DNA from: JACCXG01 sp963785755
GTDB taxonomy: Bacteria > Acidobacteriota > Vicinamibacteria > Vicinamibacterales > 2-12-FULL-66-21
Length of the DNA stretch: 64,000 nt
Direction of reading: 5' to 3'
Assembly: GCA_963785755.1 (NCBI GenBank)
Contig: CAWAXG010000071.1
Span: 248,001-312,000, forward strand
The stretch's first letter is position 1, and the number at the start of each line of letters is the position of its first letter. The translations under genes were made by a program, and so were the position numbers. Positions 8,701 through 16,213 of the stretch are shown one piece after another. The notes beneath the pieces are model-generated. The model was not told the origin of the DNA and searched no databases. It saw nothing but the letters and a program-made list of their open reading frames with translations.

Positions 8701-8880
8701 CGCTACCTCATCAGTAGCGCGCGCAGCCAACTCGTCCGGGACTACATCGTGGGGAAATTCAAGCTTGACGTGAATTATGTTGTGACCATGCCGATGGGGT
8801 CGGAGGCGCAGGGAAGTCCAGCAGGAGATACATGGGACGGCATCGCCCTGGCCATGTTCGTGCACACCGCCGGTTTATAG
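8701..8880 (+). pseudogene. Detached C-terminal part of the MCE-OmpA protein
   Basis: Immediately after the TAA, the same frame encodes an ISSARSQLVRDYIVGKF helix and then VNYVVTMPMG, and ends at TAG 8878-8880. This has the character of the end of an OmpA-like domain, completing the part that starts before the stop. One change (GAA to TAA) would explain the break. It has no start codon or ribosome binding site of its own. The rest of the gap, to the next gene at 9040, shows nothing recognisable. Confidence 0.7.
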
Positions 8881-9039
8881 CGGGCGCGCTACCTCATTCG
8901 GGATTCGGGCTGCGACTTTCCATGGTCGAGTCCCGTCCAAGGTGTTCGAAACGGGTTTGCGGGACCCTTTCGTGGCATGCAGTTTGATACTTGGTGAGGT
9001 GGCTGGATGCGTACGGCACCAGCGACGAAGGAGGCGGAC

Positions 9040-9291
9040 GTGGACGATCGATCGCGAGTGCTCATGGCAACCGTCATCGGAGCGGTTGCTGGCGGCGTCT
9101 GGGGCTGGCTGTACCTGACGGAAAGCGGACGTCGAGTCCGGGATCAGATTGAGCCGCGGCTGGACGACTTCATGACCGAGCTCACCCGCATGCGCGGCAC
9201 CGTGGAGAAGGCGCGCACGGCCGCAAACGAAGGGTGGCGGTCGCTTACTGACATGACCGGCGGAGCGCAGCAGGGCCGCTGGTCGGCATAG
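9040..9291 (+). CDS. Small YtxH-like membrane protein
   Basis: Eighty-three residues starting at GTG 9040. This start is chosen because GGAGG lies about 5 bases upstream, whereas the upstream in-frame ATG at 9007 has no such site. One transmembrane segment (about 8-26, GAVAGGVWGWLYLTESGR) is followed by an amphipathic helical tail. The glycine-rich helix followed by a GRR/R-rich stop resembles the start of YtxH-like stress proteins. No catalytic residues are visible. It is the first of four small membrane-protein genes that precede a YihY protein and an M48 protease. Confidence 0.6.
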   Translation: MDDRSRVLMATVIGAVAGGVWGWLYLTESGRRVRDQIEPRLDDFMTELTRMRGTVEKARTAANEGWRSLTDMTGGAQQGRWSA

Positions 9292-9299
9292 GGGGATCA

Positions 9300-9716
9300 A
9301 TGGGGGATGTGCAGACCATCAGCGCGCCGCTCATCATCATGGCGGCGGTCAGCGTGCTCGAGGCATTGGTGCTCATCGGATTGGCCGTCGGTGGATTCAT
9401 GGTGTATCGCCGGGTGATGACGCTGATCGACGACCTCGAAGCGCGTCAGATAGCGCCGATTCGCGAGAAGGTGGACGCGATTCTGCTCGACGTGAAAGCG
9501 GTCACCGCGCGGGTCAGCCACGAGACCGAGCGCGTCGATCAGGCGATCCACGGAACCATCGATCGCGTGGATCACACGGCGGAGCACGTGAAAGATGCAG
9601 TGAGGGACAAGGTGAACTACGCGGCCGGGATCATTCGTGGCGTGCGCGCCGCGATCGTGTCGCTGCTCAGCGACCACCGGCCGAAGCCTCCCGCCACGGC
9701 CGCGGGACGGTTGTAA
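9300..9716 (+). CDS. Small membrane-anchored coiled-coil protein (DUF948-like)
   Basis: A 138-residue protein with an N-terminal transmembrane helix (about 9-33) followed by a long polar helix rich in D, E, R and V up to about residue 105. Its pattern of anchor plus LIDDLEARQIAPIREKVD and repeated V-x-x-x-V positions resembles the DUF948 group of small inner-membrane proteins. AGGGGG lies 5 bases before the ATG. It follows the previous gene by 8 bases and is probably co-transcribed. Function unknown. The helical tail may bind a partner or form an oligomer under the membrane. Confidence 0.6.
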   Translation: MGDVQTISAPLIIMAAVSVLEALVLIGLAVGGFMVYRRVMTLIDDLEARQIAPIREKVDAILLDVKAVTARVSHETERVDQAIHGTIDRVDHTAEHVKDAVRDKVNYAAGIIRGVRAAIVSLLSDHRPKPPATAAGRL

Positions 9717-9740
9717 CCAGACAGAGTCAGGCCGACGGCC

Positions 9741-9764
9741 GACCGAAGGGTAGACCGAAGGGTA
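9741..9764 (+). repeat. Tandem 12-bp duplication before the YtxH gene
   Basis: GACCGAAGGGTA occurs twice head to tail (9741-9752, 9753-9764), directly followed by GGAGG at 9765-9769 and the ATG at 9774. The duplication sits where it could affect ribosome binding. Confidence 0.85.
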
Positions 9765-9773
9765 GGAGGTTGC

Positions 9774-10160
9774 ATGGCATACGAATACGATCGTTTGGAA
9801 CGCGAAGACGGTGGCGGCTCGTTCCTGATGGGGCTGCTCGCGGGCACCGTGCTCGGCGCCGGGCTGGGCATGCTGTTCGCCCCGAAAGCGGGATCGGAGC
9901 TGCGAAACCAGCTTTCCGAACAGACCGGACAGCTTCGCTCGAAGGCGAACGAAGCGTACTCTCAGGCCTCGGAGAAAGTCAGCCAGATTGTGGACAAGGG
10001 CCGTGAAGCCTACGATCGCGCCCGCCAGAGCGGCGGGAACTTCGCCGGGTCCACCGGATCGCCGGGCACCAATGCGCCCAGCACCCCCACCGGCACCACC
10101 GGCTACGGCAGCGGCGGCTACGGCACCGGCACGAGCGGTTACGGCGGCGATCGCGGATAG
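9774..10160 (+). CDS. YtxH-domain protein with Gly/Tyr-rich tail
   Basis: A 128-residue protein with the YtxH signature: a glycine-rich transmembrane helix (about 17-35) running into FAPKAGSELRNQL, then an amphipathic helix rich in A, E, K and S (about 45-80). The last 45 residues are low-complexity and rich in Gly, Thr, Ser and Tyr, with repeated GYG units, probably disordered. YtxH proteins are general-stress membrane proteins in Bacillus; their biochemical role is unclear. GGAGG at 9765-9769 supports the ATG. A 19-bp inverted repeat follows in the gap. Confidence 0.75.
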   Translation: MAYEYDRLEREDGGGSFLMGLLAGTVLGAGLGMLFAPKAGSELRNQLSEQTGQLRSKANEAYSQASEKVSQIVDKGREAYDRARQSGGNFAGSTGSPGTNAPSTPTGTTGYGSGGYGTGTSGYGGDRG

Positions 10161-10176
10161 TTCCAGGTTGAGCGCG

Positions 10177-10216
10177 CAGCAATCAGCTATCAGCGCTCGC
10201 TGATAGCTGATTGCTG
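10177..10216. repeat. Perfect 19-bp inverted repeat built of heptads
   Basis: Arms at 10177-10195 and 10198-10216 are exact reverse complements with a 2-base loop. Each arm repeats with a 7-base period (AGCAATC, AGCTATC, AGCG). No T-run follows, so it is not a standard terminator. Confidence 0.9.
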
Positions 10217-10240
10217 GATTCTTTCGGATGACTGCCGCTG

Positions 10241-10489
10241 ATGACCGAACAACAAGCTGAGAAAGCCGCGACGATACTGATTGGCGCCGCCGCCGTCGGC
10301 GTCGCCTTCTTCATCCTGAAAACACCACGGCTTCGACGCATGGTCTGGCAGCTCGCCAGGACCGCCGTCGCGCCGACCGCATCCGCATGGCTGCTCACCG
10401 AAGCGCGACGCGGGTGGAATGGAAACGGAGCTGCGCACGATGCCGCGAGCGCCGGCGCCGATCCACCGGATCGACAGCACGCGATATGA
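10241..10489 (+). CDS. Small hypothetical membrane protein
   Basis: An 82-residue frame starting MTEQQAEKA, with one hydrophobic segment (about 8-27, ILIGAAAVGVAFFIL) and a basic stretch after it (RLRRMVW). No known domain is recognised. The residues after about 60 are low complexity and may be less conserved. It fits the run of small single-helix membrane proteins here and ends 8 bases before the likely start of the YihY gene. Confidence 0.5.
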   Translation: MTEQQAEKAATILIGAAAVGVAFFILKTPRLRRMVWQLARTAVAPTASAWLLTEARRGWNGNGAAHDAASAGADPPDRQHAI

Positions 10490-10496
10490 TGACCCC

Positions 10497-11531
10497 GTGA
10501 GTGCGGCGCCTCCGTCAGGGCTCCCGCGTCCCGCCGATGAGCCCGCGCAGGAGCGCCGACCGGCCGCCGGTCAGGTGCCCTCGAAGCCTGTGGCGTCTCG
10601 CGACCGCGGGCCACTCCACTCGGTCGCCTCACCGTTCGTTCATCGCGCGCTTACCCGAATACACGCCGAAGTCCGGCTTACGGCCCTCGCCATCTGGCGC
10701 GGCCTCACCGGACTCTACAACAGCGACGATCTGACCTTCGCCGCGTCCATCGCCTATTACTCATTGCTGTCGCTGTTCCCCTTCTTCCTGCTGCTGTTCT
10801 CCATCATCGCGGGGGTGACGAGCTCGGAGACGGATCGGCAGGCGGTGTTCAACTTCGTTCAAGGCTATTTCCCCCGTCAGTTCGACTTCGTGACCAAAGA
10901 GCTCAAGCTGATGCAGGAATCGCGCGTCCCGCTTGGCGTCTTCGGCGGCATCCTCATGGTCTGGGCGGCAATGGGCGTGTTCGGCGCCATTACCTCCGCC
11001 GTGAACCACGCATGGGGTGTCGAGAAGCAGCCGAGCTACTTCAAGCACAAGATGATTTCGTTCCTCATGCTGGTGATGGCGAGTCTGCTGCTGCTGGCCG
11101 CGCTGCTGCTGATCAGCGCAATCAATGTCGTCGAGGCGAGCTGGTTCGCCGGCGTGGTCGCGCGAACCCCCGGTCTGCAGGTCCTGCAGGGAATTGCGCT
11201 CAAGTGGGCGAGGACCATCGCGTTCATTTTCGTGGTCGGCCTGGTGTTCTACTTCGTCCCGAACGCAAAGGTCCGCTTCAGGGACGTGTGGGTCGGTGCG
11301 GTCGTCACGGGGCTTGCGTGGCGCGGCGCCCTCGCGGGTTTCTCGTGGTACGTCCGCGATCTATCGCGGTTCAGCGTCCACGGATCGATTGCCGCGGTCG
11401 TGGCGTTTCTCGTGTGGGTCTACATCTCTGCGGTCATCCTCTTGTACGGCGTGGAGGTCACCGCTGCCAACGCGCGCTTGAGACGCCGGCGGCCCGAGCA
11501 GATCCCGGCGGCCCCCACACCACGCACCTGA
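10497..11531 (+). CDS. YihY/BrkB-family inner-membrane protein
   Basis: A 344-residue protein from GTG 10497; an alternative ATG at 10419 would overlap the previous gene by 71 bases. A proline-rich, presumably cytoplasmic N terminus is followed by the YihY/virulence factor BrkB domain: DDLTFAASIAYYSLLSLFPFFL (first helix, in two blocks), GILMVWAAMGVFGAI, and the C-terminal FSVHGSIAAVVAFLVWVYISA region that is diagnostic. About six transmembrane helices are visible. Members were once called ribonuclease BN but are now considered membrane proteins of unclear function, possibly transport. The M48 protease gene follows after 30 bases. Confidence 0.88.
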   Translation: MSAAPPSGLPRPADEPAQERRPAAGQVPSKPVASRDRGPLHSVASPFVHRALTRIHAEVRLTALAIWRGLTGLYNSDDLTFAASIAYYSLLSLFPFFLLLFSIIAGVTSSETDRQAVFNFVQGYFPRQFDFVTKELKLMQESRVPLGVFGGILMVWAAMGVFGAITSAVNHAWGVEKQPSYFKHKMISFLMLVMASLLLLAALLLISAINVVEASWFAGVVARTPGLQVLQGIALKWARTIAFIFVVGLVFYFVPNAKVRFRDVWVGAVVTGLAWRGALAGFSWYVRDLSRFSVHGSIAAVVAFLVWVYISAVILLYGVEVTAANARLRRRRPEQIPAAPTPRT

Positions 11532-11561
11532 GCCCGCTCATCGCCTCTTACGCTGCCGACA

Positions 11562-12389
11562 GTGTTGAGAATCCTTCGGTTCGCCTCGAGTCGCGGTCCT
11601 GTCTGGAGCTTCGGCGCCGCCGCCGCCGTGACTGCCATTTCGCTCATCTCGGTGGATGACGAGATCAAACTTGGCCGCGAAGCGCAAAGTCAGGTGAGGA
11701 AGGAGATCCCTCAGCTCACCGACAGCGCCGTCGCCAGCTACGTCGGAAGCGTCGGGCGCCGCCTCGCGGCGCGTGCGCCTGGCCCGAAATACCCCTACAC
11801 GTTCTCCGTGGCGAACTATCGCGAGCTGAACGCGTTTGCCTTGCCGGGCGGACCTGTCTGGATTCATCGCGGGATTATTCACGCGGCGCAGAATGAATCA
11901 CAGCTCGCGGGTGTGCTCGCGCACGAGGTCGCGCACATTGCTCAGCGCCACGCCGCAGACCAGATCACCAAACAGCTCGCTGCCAATGGTCTGCTGGGCC
12001 TGCTCGGCGCCCTGCTTGGTAATGCCGGCGGCGGCGCGCGCACCGCGCAGATCGGTGCGCAGATCCTTGCCGGCGGCTACATGTTGAAGTTCAGCCGAGA
12101 CGACGAGCGCGAGGCCGACCGGATCGGCATGCGGATCATGCAGAGCGCCGGTTGGGATCCTCGCGGCATGGCCGACTTCATGGACGTTCTGCGGCGCGAG
12201 CAGGGGCGCGACCCGGGGTCGGTGGAGGTCTTCCTCTCGTCGCATCCAGCGCCGGGCGAGCGCGCGGCGCTGCTGCGGCGGGCGGTCGGCAGTCAGGTCA
12301 AGGGGCGCCGCGACAGCGGGGCCTTCCGCTCCGTCAAGTCGCGGGCGCAGAAGCTGCCGCCGGCCAAGCCGATGAAGCGGCCGCGTTAG
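11562..12389 (+). CDS. M48-family metalloprotease
   Basis: A 275-residue zinc protease from GTG 11562. An N-terminal hydrophobic segment (about 14-31) acts as signal or anchor, then VDDEIKLGREAQ and the catalytic HEVAH at 121-125, with the third zinc ligand in DEREADRIG (around 184). This layout matches the BepA/LoiP-type M48 proteases that degrade misassembled outer-membrane proteins in the periplasm. The C terminus is short and basic, without the TPR domain of BepA. Its TAG stop shares the four bases TTAG with the stop of the convergent oxidoreductase, so no terminator separates them. Confidence 0.88.
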   Translation: MLRILRFASSRGPVWSFGAAAAVTAISLISVDDEIKLGREAQSQVRKEIPQLTDSAVASYVGSVGRRLAARAPGPKYPYTFSVANYRELNAFALPGGPVWIHRGIIHAAQNESQLAGVLAHEVAHIAQRHAADQITKQLAANGLLGLLGALLGNAGGGARTAQIGAQILAGGYMLKFSRDDEREADRIGMRIMQSAGWDPRGMADFMDVLRREQGRDPGSVEVFLSSHPAPGERAALLRRAVGSQVKGRRDSGAFRSVKSRAQKLPPAKPMKRPR

Positions 12390-13921
12390 GTGAGCGGCTT
12401 CAGGTCCCCGACGGCCGGTCCGTTGATCACGACGCCGAACCTGTCGAACCGCGACCCGTGACACGGACAGTCCCAGGTGGACGCCGACGGGTTCCACTCG
12501 ACGATGCAGCCAAGATGGGGGCACACCGCCGACCGGCGATGGAGCGTGCCGGCTGCGTCGCGAAAAATCGCGACTTTGAACAGACCTTCGCGAATCACCG
12601 CGCCGCTGTTCGCCGCGATCTCGTCGATTGACGAGACCTCACCGGCTGTGAGCCAGGACGCGTACTGCCACGCGACGTTGAGGTTCTCCTTGACGAAGGC
12701 CGCGGCCGCCCCCGTGCGAATCCGCGACGGATCATAGAGCTCGGACCAGGGATTCTCACGTCCCGCGATCAGGTCCGTGATGAGGATGCCGGCTATCGTG
12801 CCATGCGTCAGGCCCATGCCGGAGTCGCCGGTGGCGACGTAAACGTTGGGACTGTCGAGCGGGTTCCGGCCGATGAAGGCCAGCCCGTCCTGCGTCTCCA
12901 TCACTTGACCGGACCATCGGAACTCGACCTCGCCTGCGAGGGGGAAACGTTCGCGCATCCAGTCTTCGAGGTCCGCCCATCGCCGCTCGCCGTCCTGCGC
13001 CTGACCGGACTTGTGATCCTCCCCGCCGACGATGAGCAAGTCGATCGCCTCGCGATTGTCGCCCCCGAGGTCGATGTTCGACGCGCGCTGGAGCCGCACG
13101 TAGTGATACGGGTCGTGCGTGTCCCAATAGAGCGCATGCGTGATCGCGTCACGCGGCACGCGCGCCGCAATCGCATACGTCGTGTACGGCGCCTGCTTCG
13201 TGTGAATCGCAACCCGATCGATGAACGGGACGTTGGTCGTGACGACGACGGATCGCGCCGTGATGACGATGCCGTCAGCCGTTTTGACCGTCGCAGGATC
13301 GCCGCCTGTGACCTGTGTCGCCCGTGTGCCGGAATGCATGCGGCCGCCCAGCCGCACGAACGCATCGACCACGCCGTTCAGGTATGCGAGGGGATGAAAC
13401 TGCGCCTGACGGGGAAACTGCAGGCAGGGACCGCTGTCGAAGCCGTGCACGGGCGCGCGATCGACTCGCGTGACCTCCACGCCGGCGTCATGGCACGCGC
13501 GACGCTCGTCCTCGATTCGCCGGACGTCGTGTTCACGCGACAGGAAGAGATACCCGTCAACTCGCGCGAAGTCGCAGGCGATCCCCTCGAGCTGTACGAT
13601 CGCTTCGATCCGATCGATCGCAGCCCGGTGACTCTGAAAGGCGAGCCGGGCGCCGTGCTCACCGTGCAACCGGAGCATCTCCTGATAGGAGTCATCGATT
13701 GCGTTCGAGAGATGTGCGCTGGTGACGCCGGTCTGCCCGCAGCCGGGACGGCCGTCGTCGATCAACACGACGCTGTTCCGTTCGCGCGCGAGCAGATACG
13801 CCGTGCTGACTCCCGCGATGCCTGCGCCAATCACACAGACGTCGGCGTTCGTGTCTCGAGAGAGTCGCGGAAAACGATCCGGGTACGCCGTGTCGAGCCA
13901 GAGCGAAGTGCTTCGAGGCAT
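12386..13921 (-). CDS. FAD-dependent oxidoreductase with C-terminal Rieske domain
   Basis: A 511-residue flavoprotein. The N-terminal nucleotide-binding loop is GAGIAG (around 32-37), within a DAO-type oxidase fold that extends to about 400. The Rieske [2Fe-2S] ligands appear as CPHLGC (467-472) and CPCHGSRF (485-492) at the C terminus. GDSGMGLTHGTIAG is the second FAD contact. Such DAO-Rieske fusions are common in soil bacteria and are thought to oxidise an amine or glycine-like substrate with electrons passing through the cluster; the substrate is unknown. ATG 13921 (MPRST) is preceded by AAAGG. The frame is open 195 bases further up, but no conserved sequence is there. The promoter seems to lie far upstream at 14105-14132. 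Confidence 0.88.
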   Translation of the reverse strand: MPRSTSLWLDTAYPDRFPRLSRDTNADVCVIGAGIAGVSTAYLLARERNSVVLIDDGRPGCGQTGVTSAHLSNAIDDSYQEMLRLHGEHGARLAFQSHRAAIDRIEAIVQLEGIACDFARVDGYLFLSREHDVRRIEDERRACHDAGVEVTRVDRAPVHGFDSGPCLQFPRQAQFHPLAYLNGVVDAFVRLGGRMHSGTRATQVTGGDPATVKTADGIVITARSVVVTTNVPFIDRVAIHTKQAPYTTYAIAARVPRDAITHALYWDTHDPYHYVRLQRASNIDLGGDNREAIDLLIVGGEDHKSGQAQDGERRWADLEDWMRERFPLAGEVEFRWSGQVMETQDGLAFIGRNPLDSPNVYVATGDSGMGLTHGTIAGILITDLIAGRENPWSELYDPSRIRTGAAAAFVKENLNVAWQYASWLTAGEVSSIDEIAANSGAVIREGLFKVAIFRDAAGTLHRRSAVCPHLGCIVEWNPSASTWDCPCHGSRFDRFGVVINGPAVGDLKPLT

Positions 13922-14069
13922 GCGGTCGCCTTTCGACACCACCGTTGTGCAAAGTCGCGACCGCGGCAAAGTAGATGTGAAGAGCAGGACAGGGAGGTCC
14001 GTAGACGCTCCCTGCACCGGTTGGCGGGATGTTGAGGCGAGATGGGTTGCCCCAGCGGAACGCCGGAGC

Positions 14070-14102
14070 GGCGGGTCAAATCGCTGTAAGCGACCTGACG
14101 CC
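14070..14102 (-). other. Hairpin in the 5' leader of the FAD-Rieske gene
   Basis: A nested inverted repeat: inner arms TCGCT/AGCGA around a GTA loop, and outer arms of the GGCGGGTCA/TGACGCC type. It lies just downstream of the predicted minus-strand promoter. The 323-base gap 13922-14244 otherwise holds nothing I can recognise. Confidence 0.4.
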
Positions 14103-14104
14103 TT

Positions 14105-14132
14105 CCTATAGAGCAACCGGGGTGCCAGGCAA
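14105..14132 (-). promoter_or_regulatory. Putative promoter for the FAD-Rieske gene
   Basis: On the minus strand TTGCCT (14132-14127) and TATAGG (14110-14105) are 16 bases apart. The leader to ATG 13921 would be about 175 bases and would include the hairpin at 14070-14102. Confidence 0.4.
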
Positions 14133-14244
14133 ATCCCGCCTGATTTACGGGTGAATCTCGGCGATCTGGGTAAAGAGCGTGTCCTTCTACCTCAGCGGTA
14201 CAGCGTAAGTGGGTAGCACGCTCCACAGGTGAGCAGAAGATGAG

Positions 14245-14742
14245 TCAGAGATCCGTCCGAGGAGGTGGCGGCGGTGCCACGTGCGGCGGCGGCGCCGCAG
14301 GAGGAGAAGCGATGGGGCTGACTGCTGGCCCAAGCGGCGCACTCGGACGCCGGGACGACTCGGTCCTGCCGAGCTGAGTGCCGTTGAGCAACAACGTGAA
14401 CCCGAGCACGGCAAACGCGCCTCCGACGCCGATGCCGACGCCCGGTTCGCCTGCGGTAAAGCTGAGGAGCATCATCAGGGCGAGCCCGAACCCGATAATC
14501 GTGATTCCGGCCGACCGCCAGCGCTCGGACCGCCTGCCGTCGTAGGACCCGCCGGTGGCCGCTTCGAAGGCCAGCGGATCGGCTTCCGGCGACGGAATCA
14601 GCCCGCGCTGGATCATGGCCAGCCGCTCCCGGTGTTCCATTTCGCGGAGTGCCCGGCGGTTCGTCATGGCGAGATACAAGACTCCCAACCCACCGAATAC
14701 GATCAGCATCACGACGGACAGAATGACCTGTTCCTCTCGCAC
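14245..14742 (-). CDS. Membrane protein, possible sigma/anti-sigma regulon member
   Basis: A 165-residue protein from GTG 14742, chosen because GGGAGG lies 4 bases upstream. The longer frame to 14931 would run through the divergent promoter. It has an N-terminal helix (about 5-26), a polar middle (ALREMEHRERLAMIQRGLIPSP, about 30-52), two further helices (about 75-115) and a proline-rich C terminus. The ERLAMIQRG segment followed by two helices resembles the DUF6249 group of small bacterial membrane proteins. It is transcribed divergently from the ECF sigma factor from a mirror-image promoter, so it is probably a target of that sigma factor. Confidence 0.6.
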   Translation of the reverse strand: MREEQVILSVVMLIVFGGLGVLYLAMTNRRALREMEHRERLAMIQRGLIPSPEADPLAFEAATGGSYDGRRSERWRSAGITIIGFGLALMMLLSFTAGEPGVGIGVGGAFAVLGFTLLLNGTQLGRTESSRRPSAPLGPAVSPIASPPAAPPPHVAPPPPPRTDL

Positions 14743-14763
14743 GCGCCCTCCCTTGGACGCTAC

Positions 14764-14862
14764 ATTAGACCGGACGCAGGAATGAATTGTTTCAGCCCGG
14801 GCCCGCGCTCCATTCGGGCCAGGGTTCGTGTTGAAACAATTCGGTCGCGAGCGGACTCTAAT
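14764..14862. promoter_or_regulatory. Symmetric divergent ECF-type promoters
   Basis: On the plus strand TGAAAC (14832-14837) is followed after 19 bases by TCTAAT (14857-14862), ahead of the sigma factor. On the minus strand TGAAAC (14794-14789) is followed after 19 bases by TCTAAT (14769-14764), ahead of the membrane protein. The two -35 regions extend to an 11-bp perfect inverted repeat (14784-14794, 14832-14842). TGAAAC is the -35 of many ECF promoters. Confidence 0.7.
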
Positions 14863-14873
14863 ATGGCCGGTGG

Positions 14874-15410
14874 ATGCAGATCGACGACCACGAGCTGATT
14901 GACCGGTGTCGCTCGGGTGACGATGCTGCATTCGGCGAGCTCGTCGACCACTACAAGAACCTCGTGTACGGGCTCATCTACCGCATGATCCCGGACCGCT
15001 CGGCTGTCGATGACCTCGCGCAGGACGTGTTCCTGAAGGTGCATCGGGGGATCCCGTATTTCCGCGGCGAGGCCAGGCTCTCGACCTGGATCTACCGCAT
15101 CGTCCAGAACGTGTGCGCGCAGTGGCACGGCGCACGCCATGCGGAAGTGCCTCTGGAGGGGAGCCGCGACGACACGCCCAGGCGCGAGCCGGGCTCGCAC
15201 GATGCGGCGTTCGCCGATATTGAAGCGCGCGACCGCCTGCAGAAAGCGATGGCGCAGCTGCCGCCCAACTACCGGCTGCTGATCGCCGCGCATTATCTTC
15301 AGGGTGTGCAGTACGAAGCGCTCGCCGAGACGCTGAACATCCCGCTCGGAACGGTGAAGACGCACCTGTACCGGGCCAAGCGCCGGCTTCGGGAACTGCT
15401 GGAGGAATGA
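14874..15410 (+). CDS. ECF RNA polymerase sigma factor (RpoE-like)
   Basis: A 178-residue sigma factor of usual ECF length. Region 2 (about 15-80) includes NLVYGLIYRM, DDLAQDVFLKVHR and STWIYRIVQN. Region 4 (about 122-175) includes LPPNYRLLIAAHYLQGVQYEALA and the helix-turn-helix IPLGTVKTHLYRAKRRLRELL. It directs polymerase to a small set of stress promoters. The anti-sigma gene overlaps its end by 4 bases (ATGA), the usual coupled arrangement. The symmetric promoter region just upstream suggests that it activates itself and the divergent membrane gene. The inducing signal cannot be told from the sequence. Confidence 0.93.
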   Translation: MQIDDHELIDRCRSGDDAAFGELVDHYKNLVYGLIYRMIPDRSAVDDLAQDVFLKVHRGIPYFRGEARLSTWIYRIVQNVCAQWHGARHAEVPLEGSRDDTPRREPGSHDAAFADIEARDRLQKAMAQLPPNYRLLIAAHYLQGVQYEALAETLNIPLGTVKTHLYRAKRRLRELLEE

Positions 15411-16213
15411 ACGCCGCCATGCTGTGCAAGGACGCCTCCGAATTGATCGAGCCGATCGCGTCCGGCGACCTGCAGCCGGACGCCGCGGCACGCGCACATT
15501 TCGAGACCTGTCCGCGGTGCGCGAGCGCCCTTGCAACCGCCCGGCGCCTGGAGACGATGCTCAAGGGGATGGATGTTCCGCTGGCGCCGGCGAATTTCAC
15601 TGCGGCTGTGGTCCAGCGGATCCGGCGAGATCGCTGGCGTGCGGAGCAGCACGTCGATCGTCTCTTCAATCTCGCCATCGTCTTCGCCTTGCTGCTGGTC
15701 GCCGGAGGGATCGCGGCGCTGCTGAATGTCCAGGCCGTGTCTGCGCTGGCGGTTTCCGCATGGGCCATCGCGAAGGAAGGCCTGCGTGAAACGATGACGC
15801 AGGCGGCGCCGACGCTGGCGACCTACGTGGCCGCCGCGGGCCTGCTTGCCACGGCGTTCGGGATGTGGTGGTGGGCGGAGAGGCGATGGCAGGTCACTCC
15901 GCTCGAGCGCACTGGGGAGGCGCTGGAACGCCCGAGGGGTTTCCGCTCAGACGGTCATGGCCAGGTTTTCCCGGCGGCGCTCGAACAGGCGGGCCACGGG
16001 GTTCAACAGGGCGATGCTCACGGCGGCGCAGATCGCGATCCAGATCAGCAGGAACAACGGAGCGAGGATCGGCCGGTCGAGGATCCGGTTTGCGAGCAGG
16101 ACGAGGAAGAGGCACGGCGCGCCCGCGGCGAGGAACGTGAGCGTGCCAAGGAACCCCGCCGTGCCGTGCGCGTTGCTGCGCCCCATGCTGTTCATGTCCA
16201 CCGACCGGGGTAA
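15407..16213 (+). CDS. Putative anti-sigma factor (zf-HC2 type) with antisense C-terminal extension
   Basis: The first 180 residues fit a membrane anti-sigma factor. They have a zinc-binding-like H-x3-C-x2-C segment (HFETCPRC, about 31-38), a short cytoplasmic linker, and transmembrane helices at about 88-107 and 140-160. It would hold the coupled ECF sigma factor inactive at the membrane. From about residue 175 the protein becomes extremely charged and low-complexity (many E, R, D, Q), and this part runs 267 bases antisense through the end of the convergent ABC permease. I think the native stop has been lost, or the gene truly ends near 15940. Shifting the frame by one base does not reveal a stop, so a simple insertion does not explain it. 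Confidence 0.7.
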   Translation: MNAAMLCKDASELIEPIASGDLQPDAAARAHFETCPRCASALATARRLETMLKGMDVPLAPANFTAAVVQRIRRDRWRAEQHVDRLFNLAIVFALLLVAGGIAALLNVQAVSALAVSAWAIAKEGLRETMTQAAPTLATYVAAAGLLATAFGMWWWAERRWQVTPLERTGEALERPRGFRSDGHGQVFPAALEQAGHGVQQGDAHGGADRDPDQQEQRSEDRPVEDPVCEQDEEEARRARGEERERAKEPRRAVRVAAPHAVHVHRPG

